Shown here: positions 10,856-23,100 of the stretch, piece by piece
Layout of the letters: each line of letters starts with the position of its first letter
How positions within the stretch are numbered: the first letter of the stretch is position 1
Assembly: GCA_963682175.1 (NCBI GenBank)
Contig: OY821784.1
Span: 32,221,621-32,285,620, forward strand
Direction of reading: 5' to 3'
DNA from: Triglochin maritima
Taxonomy: Eukaryota > Streptophyta > Magnoliopsida > Alismatales > Juncaginaceae
DNA: 64,000 nucleotides
The notes under the pieces: generated by a model
Databases searched by the model: none
What the model was told of the DNA's origin: nothing
What the model saw: the letters and a program-made list of their open reading frames with translations, nothing else
Made by a program: the position numbers and the translations under genes

Positions 10856-13800
10856 TTATTGTTGATCGCACATCCCAGAGTCTTCGAGTAAGAAATTGGC
10901 CAAATCGCCTCTAAAACGGTGAATAACCTTGCTCTGCTTCGGCTGAGTCGGATCAGCATTCTCCATCAAACGCTTCATCCAGTACAAAACGTATGGCCCG
11001 CAGTCGTTACTCCCCGGTTGCTGTCGTTGGCTACCCTTCCTCTCAACTCTCAGCGGCCACTCGACCTTCAACAACCCTCGCCAGAATCCCGCTATCTTAG
11101 ACGCGGTGCATTCATGAGTTCCGACTAAACGGTTAGGATTGTCACCTCTTTTAAGTGTGCGGGAGAGGCTGTTGTACTGAATGAACTCTGATCGAGGTCT
11201 GTGGGCAACGAACAGAGTCCAGTGGCCGGCCAAACAGCATGGCTGTGCGATGATGACTTCCTCCACATTTATTCCTTCAATTTTTGGGAGTAAATAATCT
11301 TTCCTTATATCTTCTCCCTGTCCCTCCACAATCATTTCCGATTCGAAGGATGATAAGCAGACCACCTTTTGTTGCCCTCCTCTTCTGAGGAGTGCCTCAA
11401 TTAGGCCATCAAGAGTTTCGTTGGTGAATTCTGTTTTTGCCGAAATTATTTCCTTCAGATCACCCCTGCTGATATTGCTCAGAACCCCCCTCCAGATAAT
11501 ATCTTTGGCTTCTCGTTTGGGAGCCGTTGCATTCAATAAACGACGTACCTCATCATTGGTCAGCGTTCTCAAGGCGGTCGCATCCACATCGGGCCTCGTG
11601 GACGAAACATGGGCGGCCAGTTCATCTTTCGTTGTTTCGTCGGCCTCGTATATTTCTTCACTGGCTTCTTCGGCCCCCTTTGTTTTTGTGGTGGCTTCTT
11701 CGGCCTCCTTTATTTCTTCTTGTTTTTCTGCGGCATTCTTCTGTGCCTCATCTTGGCCAGATTTGCTTTGCGCTTCGTCTATATGTTCTGTGCGCAAGCG
11801 TGGTTTAATGGTCCGCATTTTTTGAGGGTGCAAAAGCGGTAGCGATACCACAGCCTTCCTCTTTCTTTCCTGTTGTCTCCTCTTCTCTTCCTCCTCCCTC
11901 TTCTTCCTCTCCTCCTCCTCCTCCATCCTCGTCTTCTCTTCCTCCGCCCTCCTCTTCTTCTCTTCCTCCTCCCTCTTATTCCTCTCATCCTCCTCCCTCT
12001 TCTTCCTCTCTTCCTCCCTCCGCTTTTTTCTCTCTTCCTCCTCCCTCCTCATCCTCCTCTTCTTCTCTTCCTCCTCCCTCTTATTCCTCTCATCCTCCTC
12101 CCGCTCCTCCCTCTTCTTCCTCTCTTCCTCCTCCCTCTTCTTCCTCTCTTCCTCCCTCCGCTTTTTTCTCTCTTCCTCCTCCCTCCTCATCCTCCTCTTC
12201 TTCTCATCGTCCTCCCTCCTCTTCCTCTCATCCTCCTCCCTCCTCTTCTTCTCATCATCCTCCCTCTTCTTCTTCTCTTGCTCCTCCCTCTTCTTCCTTT
12301 CTTCCTCCTCTCTCTTCTCCCTCTCTTTCTCCTCTGTCTTCTTCCTCTCCTCCGCCTCCATCTTATTTCTCTCTTCCTCCCTCTTTTCCCTCTCTTCCTC
12401 CTCCCCACGGACTCTCAGCCTACGACACTCTTCTTGAGAGATCCGGAGTTCTTCCTCCAGGTTGTTAATTTTAACGGTCGCCTCCCGAAGTGCTGCTTCG
12501 GCTCGCAGCCAATTCGTCTTCACCTCACTAAGTTCCAACTCTTGTAGCAGTGGGTCACATGGAATGCTGCATTCACTGAGTTGTACCCTTGGTAGAGTGG
12601 ATGTTGAAGGTGTTTCCTTCGAGGCAACCTTTGCTGCGGGAGTTGCTTCTGCAGTAGGAAATTGATCCTCTGACAACAGTGAATGCTCCCGTGCACTGAG
12701 TTTTGGGGTGCCCTTCAACTCAAATTGACCCGAGTAAATCCGGGACAAGTTGATGCCTCGATCTTCCCATTTTCTAAGGATTTGGCGTCTGCTAAACATT
12801 TCCGTCCAACACTTGAACCGTGGAAATGCTGACCGGGGATCCCCCAATTTGAACTTCTCGCAAAGCCACACCTGAAAACAGGAATGAGTTAAAAACCAGA
12901 AACATAACTTCCCCAGGACAGACACAACTCTTATTCCGGACAGACGCAACACTATTCCGGACAGACACAGCTCTTATTCCGGACAGACGCAACACTATTC
13001 CGGACAGACACAACTCTTATTCCGGACAGACGCAACTCTTATTCCGGACAGACGCAACACTATTCCGGACAGACAAAATACTTATTCCGGACATAAACCA
13101 ACTCTTATTCCGGACAGACGCAACACTATTCCGGACAGACAAAAAACTTATTCCGGACAGACGCAACTCTTATTCCTGACAGACGCAACATTATTCCGGA
13201 CAGACAAACTCAATACGTATTCCGGACAGACGCAACACTATTCCGGACAGACAAACTCTTATTCCGAACAGTCAAACTCTTATTCCGGAGCGACAAATTA
13301 CTTATTCCGGGCAGATGCAACTCTTTTTCCGGACAGACGCAACACTATTCCGGACAGACAAACTCAATACGTATTCCGGACAGACGCAACACTATTCCGG
13401 ACAGACAAACTCTTATTCCGGACAGACAAAACTCGTATTCCGGACAGACAAAATACTTATTCCGGACAGACACAATACGTATTCCGGACATACAAGATAC
13501 TATTCCGGACAGACAAAATACGTATTCCGGACATACGTAATACTTTTCCCGGATAACCTCAAGACACTTATTCCGGACAGAGACAACACTATTCCGGACA
13601 GACACAAGACTTATCCCGGACAGACAAAACACTTATTCCGGACATAAACCAACACTACTCCGGACTGACACAACACTCATTCCGGACCAAGATGCTTACT
13701 TGTAATACGGCAACGCAACCATACACGTAGCCCTGCTTCATAGAGAAGTTCGCTGACAATCTCCTCCTCGAGAGGTCCCGTTGGGCTTCCTCCAAGCCTT

Positions 13801-14465
13801 CAACCAAGAAAGTGTGAACTGCATTTGCCCACGCATATCTCTTCAGGCGCTTGAGGTTCTTAAGGTGCTTCGTGTACCACGCTTTACTTCGCAGTGATCC
13901 ATCGAAGAACAAAAAATGATTGAAAATCATAGAAATAAGGAGTCGGACGTGCTCCTCCTCCTCGCCCATCTTGCTCGTGGCGGTAAGATGACCCAGTAGT
14001 TGGGTGTTGTCGAGGTTCACCCCGTCACGTTTTTCTACGTACATGGCTTCCATATCCACTCTCTACCCATGTGCTCTTAGTCCAAGTAGAAGGGCGACGT
14101 CTTCTACCGTAAATGGGACCACCCCACTGGCTATTCTCAGACCGACTTCATTGGCGTCGAAGTGTTCGACGAACCAACCCAGTATCTCGTTGTCAGTTGT
14201 GACGTGAGGAAAGGAGAGGAAGTGACCAAAAGGCGTCCGTTGGAAGACATTTTTCTCCTCCTTCATCCAGTCGAACTGCTTGTGAAGGGCCGTGAAACCG
14301 CACTTAGTTTCGCGGAAGTAGTACGTGCTTCCCTTAAACCACCAAAAAAAATTGTTAGAGGCCAATAATGAACCTTAAAATGAACCAGAAAGAACGTGGT
14401 TGACACAACACCTGCGCGGCTACAATTTCAGGAGCGATGGAGGTTTCAGGTAGAGAATGATCCAT
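10856..14465 (-). pseudogene. MULE-borne ULP1-like cysteine protease with long coiled coil, one in-frame stop
   Basis: The gene model has exons 14412-14465, 13700-14332 and 10856-12871, all joined in frame (900 codons plus stop). The N-terminus resembles the plant DUF1985-type domain often found in transposon ULP genes (FGHFLSFP..., GVVPFTVEDVALLLGL). Residues about 360-600 are an extreme Glu/Arg/Lys heptad-like coiled coil. The C-terminus is a peptidase C48 domain: His779 (GHWTLFVAHR), Gln847 and Cys853 (QQPGSNDCGPYVL). The usual catalytic Asp is Asn796 (QYNSLS). ULP1 enzymes cleave SUMO; the role in transposons is not settled. A TAG at 14063-14065 (codon 108, probably from GAG) interrupts exon 2. 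The 828-bp intron 12872-13699 is made almost wholly of TCCGGA repeats. Confidence 0.87.
12900..13690 (-). repeat. 21-22-bp TCCGGA minisatellite filling intron 2 of the ULP-like gene
   Basis: On the plus strand, units such as TTATTCCGGACAGACGCAAC and CTATTCCGGACAGACAAA alternate with 21-22 bp spacing across the whole intron. Read in the direction of the gene the motif is TCTGTCCGGAATAAG, the same sense-orientation core as in the transposase intron and the 9500-10715 block. Confidence 0.95.
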
Positions 14466-14709
14466 TTTCGCCTGGTTATAATTTTCGTTCGACTAAAACA
14501 GGAATGAAGGTTTTGGATGAGCGTATCGAAAGGAACTCCGGGTGAAATGGGGAATGGAAAAGGAGAAGACTTGGGAGGAAAGTTACTTGAATGCTGTACT
14601 GCCGATAATGATGTACGTGAAGTTTAACCGTCTAATCGTGATTTCGGGAAATGAACCGTCGCACCAAATAATTCGTAATTTACTTTTCCCCGCGCAGAAG
14701 TTTTGACTG

Positions 14710-14788
14710 ATTGGACGCTGAACTGGCAGCTGACTTGTCCGTCCACGTAGGAAGCGTCACGGACGCGCGCGTCCGTGTATAACTACTC
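14710..14788 (-). repeat. Right terminal inverted repeat of the MULE
   Basis: Read inward on the minus strand it begins GAGTAGTTATACACGGACGC, then GCGCGTCCGTGACGC, then CTACGTGGACGG and AAGTCAGC. It includes the palindrome GGACGCGCGCGTCC. The matching end of the small relative begins GAGTCCTTATACACCGACGC. Confidence 0.87.
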
Positions 14789-15260
14789 TATTTTGTTTAT
14801 CGTCATACCTAATCGTGTTGGTACTGCCTTTGTCAGGATCTTATAGGTGCCATTTAACAGCGATATTGGTCTTAAATCTCTAATTGTTTCCACTTCTTTT
14901 TTTTGGGAATAAGTGCTATGAAAGATTGATTGAATCCTTTAAACTCGTGCCTCGATATTGTCCCATTATGTAATCTTTTGAACATGCACATTAGGTGATT
15001 ATTCACCTTGATCCAGAGTTGTTGGTGGAAGTATAAGTTAAAGTCATCCGGTCTTGGGGATTTGGATGTTGCTAACCCAAAAGTGGTTTTTTTGATTTCC
15101 GGGAGACTAAATTGTTCGGTTATGCCAGATGGGACCTCAATTTTCCTATTGATGATTCTATCTCAGTTAATTGGTATTTTAATACTGTTTCCCTCGTTGA
15201 ATTTATTCTCAAAGTGAGTAACAATCTCTTGTTTAATGGCTGTTTATGAAGAATGTTATA
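14789..15260 (-). pseudogene. LINE reverse transcriptase, upstream half (split by MULE)
   Basis: On the minus strand, beginning near 15260 and with frame shifts, it encodes PEIKKTTFGLATSKSPRPDD, then FNLYFHQQLWIKVNNHL (equivalent to KSPGPDGF...FF...W), then FNQSFIALIPKK, then RDLRPISLLNGTYKI (one frame shift) and TRLGMTI. These are motifs 0-2 of the L1 reverse transcriptase. The reading continues at 6233 when the MULE is removed. Confidence 0.82.
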
Positions 15261-17164
15261 TGTCCATCAATGTTTAATGATAGGATTCTATTTTTTGGTT
15301 ATCCCTCTTGGGTGGGATTTCCAGTATCCCTCCTGGGATCCTTCGAGATTATCGAGGGGATGAGCATAGTTATGGTGGAGTGGAATTTTGAACTCACTAT
15401 ATCAGTATATTTGGGTTGATCGATTAGCCAACAGTTTGAGAAGATTAGATTCCAACATGGTCGGAAAAAAGATCCCAAACCGAGCCTTATTTTTCAAATG
15501 TAGTAAAAATTCGTCTCATTCACCATTCTGTTTTCCTTCCTTCCCCGTTCTCTTTCCCGTAATTACGGATGAAAAAAACCACCACCAATGGTCGTCATTT
15601 TTTGCCACTGTAAACAACTTCCTCTCCTCGATGTGCACCCAAATCTACAAGTCCCACCGGACCTTGACCGCTTCACCCACCATGCCCTCCCCTCCCTTTC
15701 TGAACCCTTTGCCTCCAACCTTATCTTCGCCATTGGGGCCTTCATCTCCCCTCTTCCTTGCCGTTGTTGAACCCAACCAACCGCCACTTCAATCCTCACC
15801 TCTTCTCCCTTACAAAACCAGTAAAACGATTAGTACCGAACCTATTTACAATCTTACTTGAATGTGTTAAGTGAGCCTGTTTTTGTGATATTCAGAAAGG
15901 GAAGATTATGTTATTTGATATGGTTCTTGATTTTGCAAATACAGCATAGAATCAAACTCTTCATTTAATTCCGCAAGCATATGAATCACATTACTAAACC
16001 AGCCACTTGTTAATATTTAATTAGGGAGAAATTCCTCGTCTTATTATTGTCATATAAGAACTACGCGTCTCTAAGAATTTTGTATCCCACTATAAGAGAG
16101 TGATGAAATTGTATTAATGACTTGTTCAGAAAGGAGTTGACAGACTAAATTCAATGGAAACAAAAGACAATGCAGAATGAAAAAACGCGAAGAGAAGAAA
16201 AAAAATGCAAACCATGATACACCAAGGTTTGATTGTCAACCACGACTTAGTTGTGATTCAAAACCATGCTTTAGAGTTCATTATCTTGCCTGACCCTCTC
16301 ACGCAACCATGTTTTTGGTTGCGAGCGCATGTAAAATCGTTATAACTCCACCTCTTGGAACACACTAGTAATTTTGTCACACAACAAGCAGTACGAGACG
16401 AGATAAATCTTTCACTAAACGTGGAACATGGAGTGCTTTCTCATAATACACCATGGAATTGAAAATCTGGCATCTAATATATCATATTATCATATAATAT
16501 TATAATATAATATTTACAAATATGAATGACATAATATCCGCACTAATGATTGATATTTACAAATCTTAGTATACGACCATATAACTAGCTAGTTGACCTC
16601 TGCATCGGGGCCTTCTGATTTGAGGATGGCGTGAACGTATTATATATCATGAAGACCTTTCCGGATTGAGCAGATGAGGGAAGTAAATAGAAACATCTAA
16701 TTCCACCATACAGAAACTGAAACCACGTAGATTTATGTAGTTGGACGGAGGGTTTTACAACAACTTCTAGTTATCACTAGATCTGCCAAAGAAACATTGA
16801 GAAATGCATCAGAAATCAATAAAAAGTAAGCAGTTTATAGGTTTTATTTACTCATTTATCGCACTAAACAAGTAAAAAAGTGCAGTAACCATTTTAGGTA
16901 TTAATAATTTTATAAGCACGTGATCGAACTTAACTACTATAGATATCTCAAAGTGTGGTGATGATAAAAAAAACGAAATAGAAACCTACCCTGACATATG
17001 GGGAAAAGTAAGTATAGAATACTAATAGCTGATTTTGCGTTTAAGGCTTGTGATGATAATTTTAACTTGGAAACAAAATCTAAGAATATGGTCAATGAAA
17101 ACTACTCAGCTAGGATAGATAAAAGCGCAGTAGCTTACTTTTACATAACAAAAAGCAACATGTG
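15261..17164. other. Downstream flank of VPS34, no gene supported
   Basis: A 157-codon open frame at 15388-15861 (+) has no recognisable domain and overlaps a Pro/Ser-rich low-complexity stretch. The rest is AT-rich, with an (AT)-rich run near 16480-16520. The 3' UTR of VPS34 must lie in the right-hand end, but no clear polyadenylation site can be chosen. Confidence 0.5.
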
Positions 17165-20100
17165 TTAGCGCCAATATTGAGCCCATCTGTGAATGGTCTC
17201 AACCATTTGTGGAAATAATGCGCTGACACTATCATTGATGAGACCCTGGAAAAAATGAATTGCACCCTCATCTTCCAAATCCAGCCGGAATTTCTCTTGA
17301 AGCTGTAGGGGAACACAAGTTATAAGAACTCATCTATTTCTAATTTTAAGGATATGAAATAATCTGATTGGAAAGCAGAATAGTAATAATCTGCAAGACG
17401 AATCCTTATATATCTTGTCTCTCAATCGGAACAAGTCGTATCATCAGATCCCGAAATAAATAAAAGGAACTTTGCTGGAAGCGTTCACCAACACCAAGCT
17501 GACAATAATATTTGAGGAAATTTACTAGAATTTAATTATTATTATTTTAAAACTGGATCACCTTGAGAATCCCCTTTTCTGGGTCAGAGGCTATGTCGGG
17601 AATGTTTGAACCAGCCATCAAATGGAACAGATTTAAGATCAAGTTGCTGGATTTCCTAAGAATGTTGTAAGCTTCACAACAGTATGATTTGAATCTGGCG
17701 TAATATTGACTGCAAAAAACAAAAAGGCACACCAGCATTAGGCATTTAGAAGGTTACTTATTAAGTGTTACGCATTCAGTATCATGGATTCATAATGAAC
17801 CAAACAGACTAAATCATAATGTCAATTTCCGGATGAAAGTTAATGCAAGCATTAAAATATAGTGTAAAATGTCAATCACAATGTTATGGAAACATTTAAA
17901 TGACAATACTAAATAATTGAAATGGAAAAAACAAGTCGTAGAAAAAAATTGCACCACATATCAAGAAATTGTGGATGTCTTTAAAAGATATCGAGGGGCT
18001 GGACCGTAAACTAACCCTAATAAGGTTACATTTACTGGCGTTAATAAAGTTACTTTATAAGAATAATGAATTCAAACATTGTTGCAAAAATCAACTAGTG
18101 TTGGCTTAATTGGGAGATCCCTTTCGCAGCAGTCCATTCACATGTTTAGGATTTAATATGAGAGGTGGGGTAGAGTAGATTAAAAAAAATGTTCGCAAAA
18201 GAAGTGGTGCCCTTTCGCTAAATCCTTATTTCTCAACAATAAAGAACCGCATTTCCAGATTATATGATTTTAAAAAAAGACACGGAACTGCATCAATGGA
18301 TTTAGCGAAAGGGTACATTTAGATTCATTATAACATCCTAATTACAAAATAGCAAATTTTATGTAAAAAACGCACTTGCAACGAGATAAAACCAATCAAG
18401 CTCACACCTGCATTTGTGAAACCATTTGATGCCTAGATCACATTTCTGCAGAGATGCATAAAGTACAAATTACCTTTCTGCTCCACCCATTGCCTCAACC
18501 ATCTCCTTGCAAAGCTTCATCGGTGGGGGGAAAGGCTTTGGATCTCGACCAAGGATGAAACCAAAATCAACATGAAATAGACGTCCATCATCTCTGAGGA
18601 GAAGGTTATCAAGGTGCCTACATGCCAGAAAATATAACATGACTCTCAAAAGGTGCATATGATTGCACATATCACAATACTAGAAACTATGTCCCTCAAC
18701 ATCTGAGGTTTGTGATTTGAACAGTATTCTTTAGTAATGGTGACCGGAATTGATCATGTTCTATATGCATTTGCTTGGTTAATATATGACCATTTCTTAG
18801 TGTCGTCCTATAAAGCAAAAGGGACGAGCTTCAAGTGGATCGCAAGGAGATGCTTGTGATTGCATGTATCAGAATACTAGAGAATTAGTCAAATTCAAGT
18901 GCATATAATAATAAATAGATTGTTTTAATTTCGTTACATTACTTGAAGGTGCATACTGTAATTAAATAGAAAACTAAAATTTAAAAAGTAAAGATTTTAA
19001 AACTAATTTCAGCCTCAGAGACTTTCATCTGTCGAACTTTACATGAAAACCTCAAAAGAGGCTCTCTCACCTTGAACAGAGTGAGGAGTCCGTTGGATGT
19101 AAGCAGTTTTACTATCACTAAGTTAACAGAGAGCCTCAAACTGTAATGTTAACAGAAAACTGAGAGTCCAAATCTGAATTATAGTGGGAAATGCAAAATC
19201 TCATAATCCCATCACCAGTCTTCAACACAGCAATGCAACCCAGAGGACACAAGGCTACATATGCTTCTGAGCTACACCGTCCTGAAGCACATTGTGTAGA
19301 GACCATGCAGTCCTAGAAATCTTGAGTAGAATTAAGGCCTTAAATAGCTCATTAGTTCCCAACTGTGTGCCGCTATATGCAACTTTTATGTTCCGACCTA
19401 CTGACCCGATTGAAACCACAAAAAGAACATAAACCATAAACTCTATGAGTCTATTCTTCTTCCTCATTTCTTATGTCCCAAAACCCTAACCCATCACACC
19501 CAGTTTCCAGAATCAGCGACCCCCCTTCGGCCCTTCACTTGTATTCCTGCAACCCAGTCTCCACACTTTTGTGGTCAAGAACATCAAAGCATTGTTCTCT
19601 TTGCTTGCCTTCTAGTTCATTTAAGGATTTATCAGTATGCGCTAATGTTTAATTGCCTAGTGTTCAAGTTGTAATGGGTAATTTAGTCATTTCACTTATT
19701 TGTTGATCCTAACTCTTACATGTTGGTTTAGCTGTTCAACATCAAAATTTGTAAGGCCCCTAACAATTTTAGTTTGAACCCATGCGTTTCGCCATAATTT
19801 AGACTAAGCTTCTCGAGCTGGTTCTATCTAGACAGGATTCCAGTATCTTCATGGGTAAGGGAATTCTGTCATATAGAGTTGCTTATTTCCTTCGCAGGTA
19901 ACAAAATCCTGCTTTACCTGAACCACATCCAATATCCATGCCTGCTAATGTTTTTGGCAAAACAATCTGAAGAAAATACAACTCATTGAATGACTTAGGA
20001 CACCAAATTATGAGGAATAGATTGCCAATTGCAAACTAGACTAATTATAAAAATGTGAAGATACCTATCACCAATCCCAAGTATATAGGTGATAACAGAA

Positions 20101-23100
20101 TATCCAGCACAGCTTTTTATAAATGTTTCCAAAGATAATGCTGTAATTCCGAATGGTCCATCTTCATCTGGATGAAACTTTTGTAGATAACTAATGATAC
20201 TGCGATGCTCAGCAAGAATCTGGAGATTAAAAGAGACAAAAGTCACATATCTTGGAGATAACAACAACTGACTTAACAAAGATATATCTTAACACTGGCA
20301 ATAAAAACTAACAATTATGTTGGGGAAGATCCGAGAGTAAAAATTAGGTCTAAGTACCATTCCGTAACAAGAGAGAAAAACTAAACTCCTTGATGACTCT
20401 ATGTACGGGCAAAATCAAGAACCAGTTTTTCATTCAGTATCATTCAAGTGTACCATTTCTTTGGTTACATGTATTTTTTTCATTGCTCATTTGTCATTTC
20501 CATGTAAGTTTTGACTTTCTTAATTGCTAGTTGATCCAATCCTTACTGTGATTTTTTACTTCTACATGAGTAAGAACATTATTTTATTCATTCAAATGAG
20601 CTTGACCGTAAAAAATTCATGGATCATTACTTTATTAATAACCTTGATTATGGTTGAAAGCATCATCATGCTCGGAACTATAAAATTCTTGATTAAATTC
20701 CTCAATCGCTCTATGTAGGGACAAATTCAAAAACAAATTTCTATTCAGTATCATTCAAGTGTATCATTTCTTCGATTATATGAAATTTTTTGTCATTCCT
20801 TATTTACCTCATTCCCATGTAAGTTCTAACTTTCTTATTTCTATTTAACCATAAATTTCTTTTACATCTACATTGGTGGGAACTTTATTTTAGTCATTCA
20901 AATGAACTTGAAGCCTACCCCAACCACTTTGGAATTAAAGGCTTTGTTGTTGTTATCGTATTCAAATGAACTTGAAGGTTAAAATTTCTAGGTCATTATT
21001 TTATTGATACTCGTGTCCATTTTCACTGTGTCAAAGATTAAGTTGTTTTTTGGCATTTGAAGCATCATGGACTATATCAAATGATTATTTAAACGATCTG
21101 CATTTCTTATTTATTGTGGAATCGCAGATGGTCAGTTGCATTTGCATCATTTGGGTCAATCGGAAACATCACTGTTTTACAGTGGTAGGGTTGCGTACAT
21201 CCGACCCCCCTTACCTCGCTTAGGCGGGAGCCTCTTCTAAGGCAATGGGGTTATGTTGATGATGTATTTTATTGATACCCTTAATTATGGTCGAAAGCAT
21301 GTTGATGCTCTGAACTACAAATTCATCAACCGTACCTATGCCTATGGTTGAAAAGCACTTAGTAACCAGAACTATAAAGTCAACTTTATAAAAAGAAAAT
21401 TACTTTGGTACCCAAATGTGCAATTCATCAATGCAATACCCGAACTATTGAAAATTGCATTTGAATCTATTGGCTTTGGGTGCAAATTTTTTTGAGCGGT
21501 GTGCCTTTACTGTTTTATTGTTATCTTGATTTTATATACTACAATAATTTACATTCATAACCAAAAGTGCTATAGTTTAGAAGGTTTTAGGATATAGTCA
21601 CCGAAGATAGGTTATCGTACCATCAGCGATATTTCAAATTTGGTACCATGAACCATAGAACTTGTCAGTTTGGTACCTCGATGTTCTGAACAATTGATTC
21701 CCAAATTTCAACCCTAAAAGTCATCTCTTTGGCGATTGGACCCTAAAACCTTCTGAGTTTATGGTATTGTGGTTGTCATTAGGAATTAATTGTGTTGCAC
21801 CAAAACGGGGTAAGAGCATAACAAATTATAAATATATTTTTTGCTGCCATTACATTCAAATACAACTTTTAATAGGTTGAGTTACTAAAATAAATGAATC
21901 TTATTGTTCAGGGAAACAAAGTGAATTTCGGTCATATATAAAGGTAAAAAATTATTTAAAGCCACTCTTTTGCCTTTTGAGAGCCTCATTGCCTGAAACC
22001 CTTTCTGTCTCTGGTGCATCTTTAAATACTCATGAAATGCGTATAATAGCCACTAAAAGAAGCATAAAACATCTTCAACATGCATTTAATTAGCAAGTCC
22101 ATGTAACTAAAACTAAAAAGCATGTTTTCTGTTGTTTGCATTATTAGGATTCATCATTAATAACCATTATCACAATTGTTTTTACTAGATTTTTGTTGGA
22201 CTTAGATTAAGAATTGTATGGTTATTAAAAGGGTGTCTTCTTATTAAACGATATAATATATTGATGTTTCAGCTTAAAATCATATTATTACATTTAAAAT
22301 ATATTTTGAAGAATGGAATCTGTGTTTAATTTCATTTTGTAGGGCTTATGTTTTGTTTTGCCAATGGAAGCATAGAACTTAAAATGTCTTCATTAGGAGA
22401 AAAAAATACATTTTTAGTATCTTGCTTTAATAGGGTCGCCGCCTCGACATCATCTTATGCCGCAATAGCTTTGGTAAAAAAATGATGTTATGGTTACCAC
22501 TTTATGCCCCAATAGTTTTGGTACAAAATTGATGTTATGGTTGCCACTTTATGCCCCAATAGTTTTGGTAAAAAATTGATGTTATGGTTACCAAAGTGAT
22601 TTCAAATAACAACTAAAGGTATCGAATAGATGAGTTGATTCTTTGAGTAAGTTACTCAATTAATTTTCAGAAATAATTAAGGGTGCCAATAAGAAATATA
22701 TGTTTTTCTATCCAGTACAGCACATGCAAGCAATGTGAGGTAAAGCCACATACATTATGCCATTGTACTGAGCTTCACATAATAAAAGACAATGGAAAAT
22801 TTATGTCGAAATTATAAAATATTTTTTCTTTAAAAAAACACAAAAAACAATAACAAATTCATTTTGTATGTGATAATATATATATATATATATATCATTG
22901 TTTGTGTGGTATACGAGGAAAAAAATCAAGTAAAAAAAGGACCACCATGGTTAGATTTGTGTCAAGCGATATAACCATTGTAATTGTTTAAGGCAATGAA
23001 ATGATTTTTAACCAAATAATTTAAAATGATTTGACAAGGGTATATGGGCTGAAGCAAGATAAAATGGAAGCGAATCAAGGAAAAGTAATCTAGAGTCAGA

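Larger units (their letters stand above)
6234..14788 (+). mobile_element. FAR1-type Mutator-like element carrying transposase and ULP1-like genes
   Basis: An 8.56-kb MULE. The 9-bp target duplication TATTTTGTT is perfect at 6225-6233 and 14789-14797. The ends align in register as imperfect inverted repeats: the left end starts GGAAAATG and carries ACGCTCGCGTCACGGACGC, and the right end read inward starts GAGTAGTTATACAC and carries GGACGCGCGCGTCCGTGACGC. Inside are a FAR1-like transposase gene (+, 6839-9353) and a ULP1-like protease gene (-, 10856-14465) whose 3' ends converge on a large TCCGGA minisatellite (9500-10715). Plant MULEs with ULP1-like genes are known (Kaonashi type); the FAR1-type transposase and the repeat load are what stand out here. 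Both genes have a single in-frame stop, so the copy was probably active not long ago but is now non-autonomous. Confidence 0.92.

Noticed and set aside
11873..12547. 224-codon Leu/Pro-rich plus-strand frame
   Set aside because: It is the antisense of the Glu/Arg/Lys coiled-coil coding region of the ULP-like gene.
15388..15861. 157-codon plus-strand frame
   Set aside because: No recognisable domain, low-complexity Pro/Ser content, and no supporting gene structure.
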